Assembly (NCBI GenBank): GCA_030641105.1
Contig: DAOWHZ010000088.1
Location: forward strand, 1 to 6,058
Origin: a bacterium
GTDB taxonomy: Bacteria; Patescibacteria; ABY1; BM507; VMTK01
Direction of reading: 5' to 3'
DNA length: 6,058 bases
Below the pieces are notes generated by a model. It made no database searches and had not been told where the DNA came from. It saw nothing but the letters and a program-made list of their open reading frames with translations. Made by a program: the position numbers and the translations under genes. Shown in pieces: positions 6,057 through 6,058 of this stretch (positions are counted from its first letter, which is position 1; each line of letters begins with the position of its first letter).

Positions 6057-6058
6057 CA

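Overview
The window is AT-rich DNA with short intergenic gaps. It carries a single-gene ribosomal protein locus, two tRNAs, a very large surface protein and an orphan sensor kinase. None of the four proposed start codons has a clear Shine-Dalgarno sequence, all four genes end in TAA, and GC-rich palindromes stand out in the gaps. Together with the surface protein architecture (Ig-like domains, calcium-binding DxDxDG repeats, C-terminal membrane anchor), this suggests a bacterium of the Patescibacteria/CPR type, such as a Parcubacteria-like lineage. That placement is inference from style, not from a marker-gene comparison.

Layout: on the minus strand, reading from right to left, a near-perfect consensus promoter (about 5294-5322) drives a 1098-residue secreted, membrane-anchored protein (1920-5216). 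It is followed 71 bp later by a sensor histidine kinase (451-1848). Next come tRNA-Asp(GTC), with its own promoter, and a 59-codon two-helix membrane protein at the window edge. On the plus strand, a divergent promoter (about 5359-5387) drives rplS (ribosomal protein L19), followed 46 bp later by tRNA-Leu(GAG). The right edge is an inverted repeat with GC-rich arms.

The centrepiece is the 1098-residue protein. Residues 316-790 contain 19 cysteine-pair units. All but two have the spacing Cys-x10-Cys, and every one of the protein's 38 cysteines falls inside this array. I do not recognise the repeat as a named family. The flanking parts are recognisable types: signal peptide, two N-terminal beta-sandwich domains, a calcium-binding thrombospondin-3-like segment, a further Ig-like domain, a transmembrane anchor and a short basic tail. 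The next gene on the same strand encodes a membrane histidine kinase with an extracytoplasmic domain and no response regulator nearby, so a surface-sensing pair is possible but unproven.

The regulatory DNA is also informative. There are three good sigma-70-type promoters, a hairpin in the rplS leader, and an inverted repeat before tRNA-Leu whose left arm copies the tRNA's own 3' acceptor strand. Three sets of palindromic elements resemble dispersed repeats.
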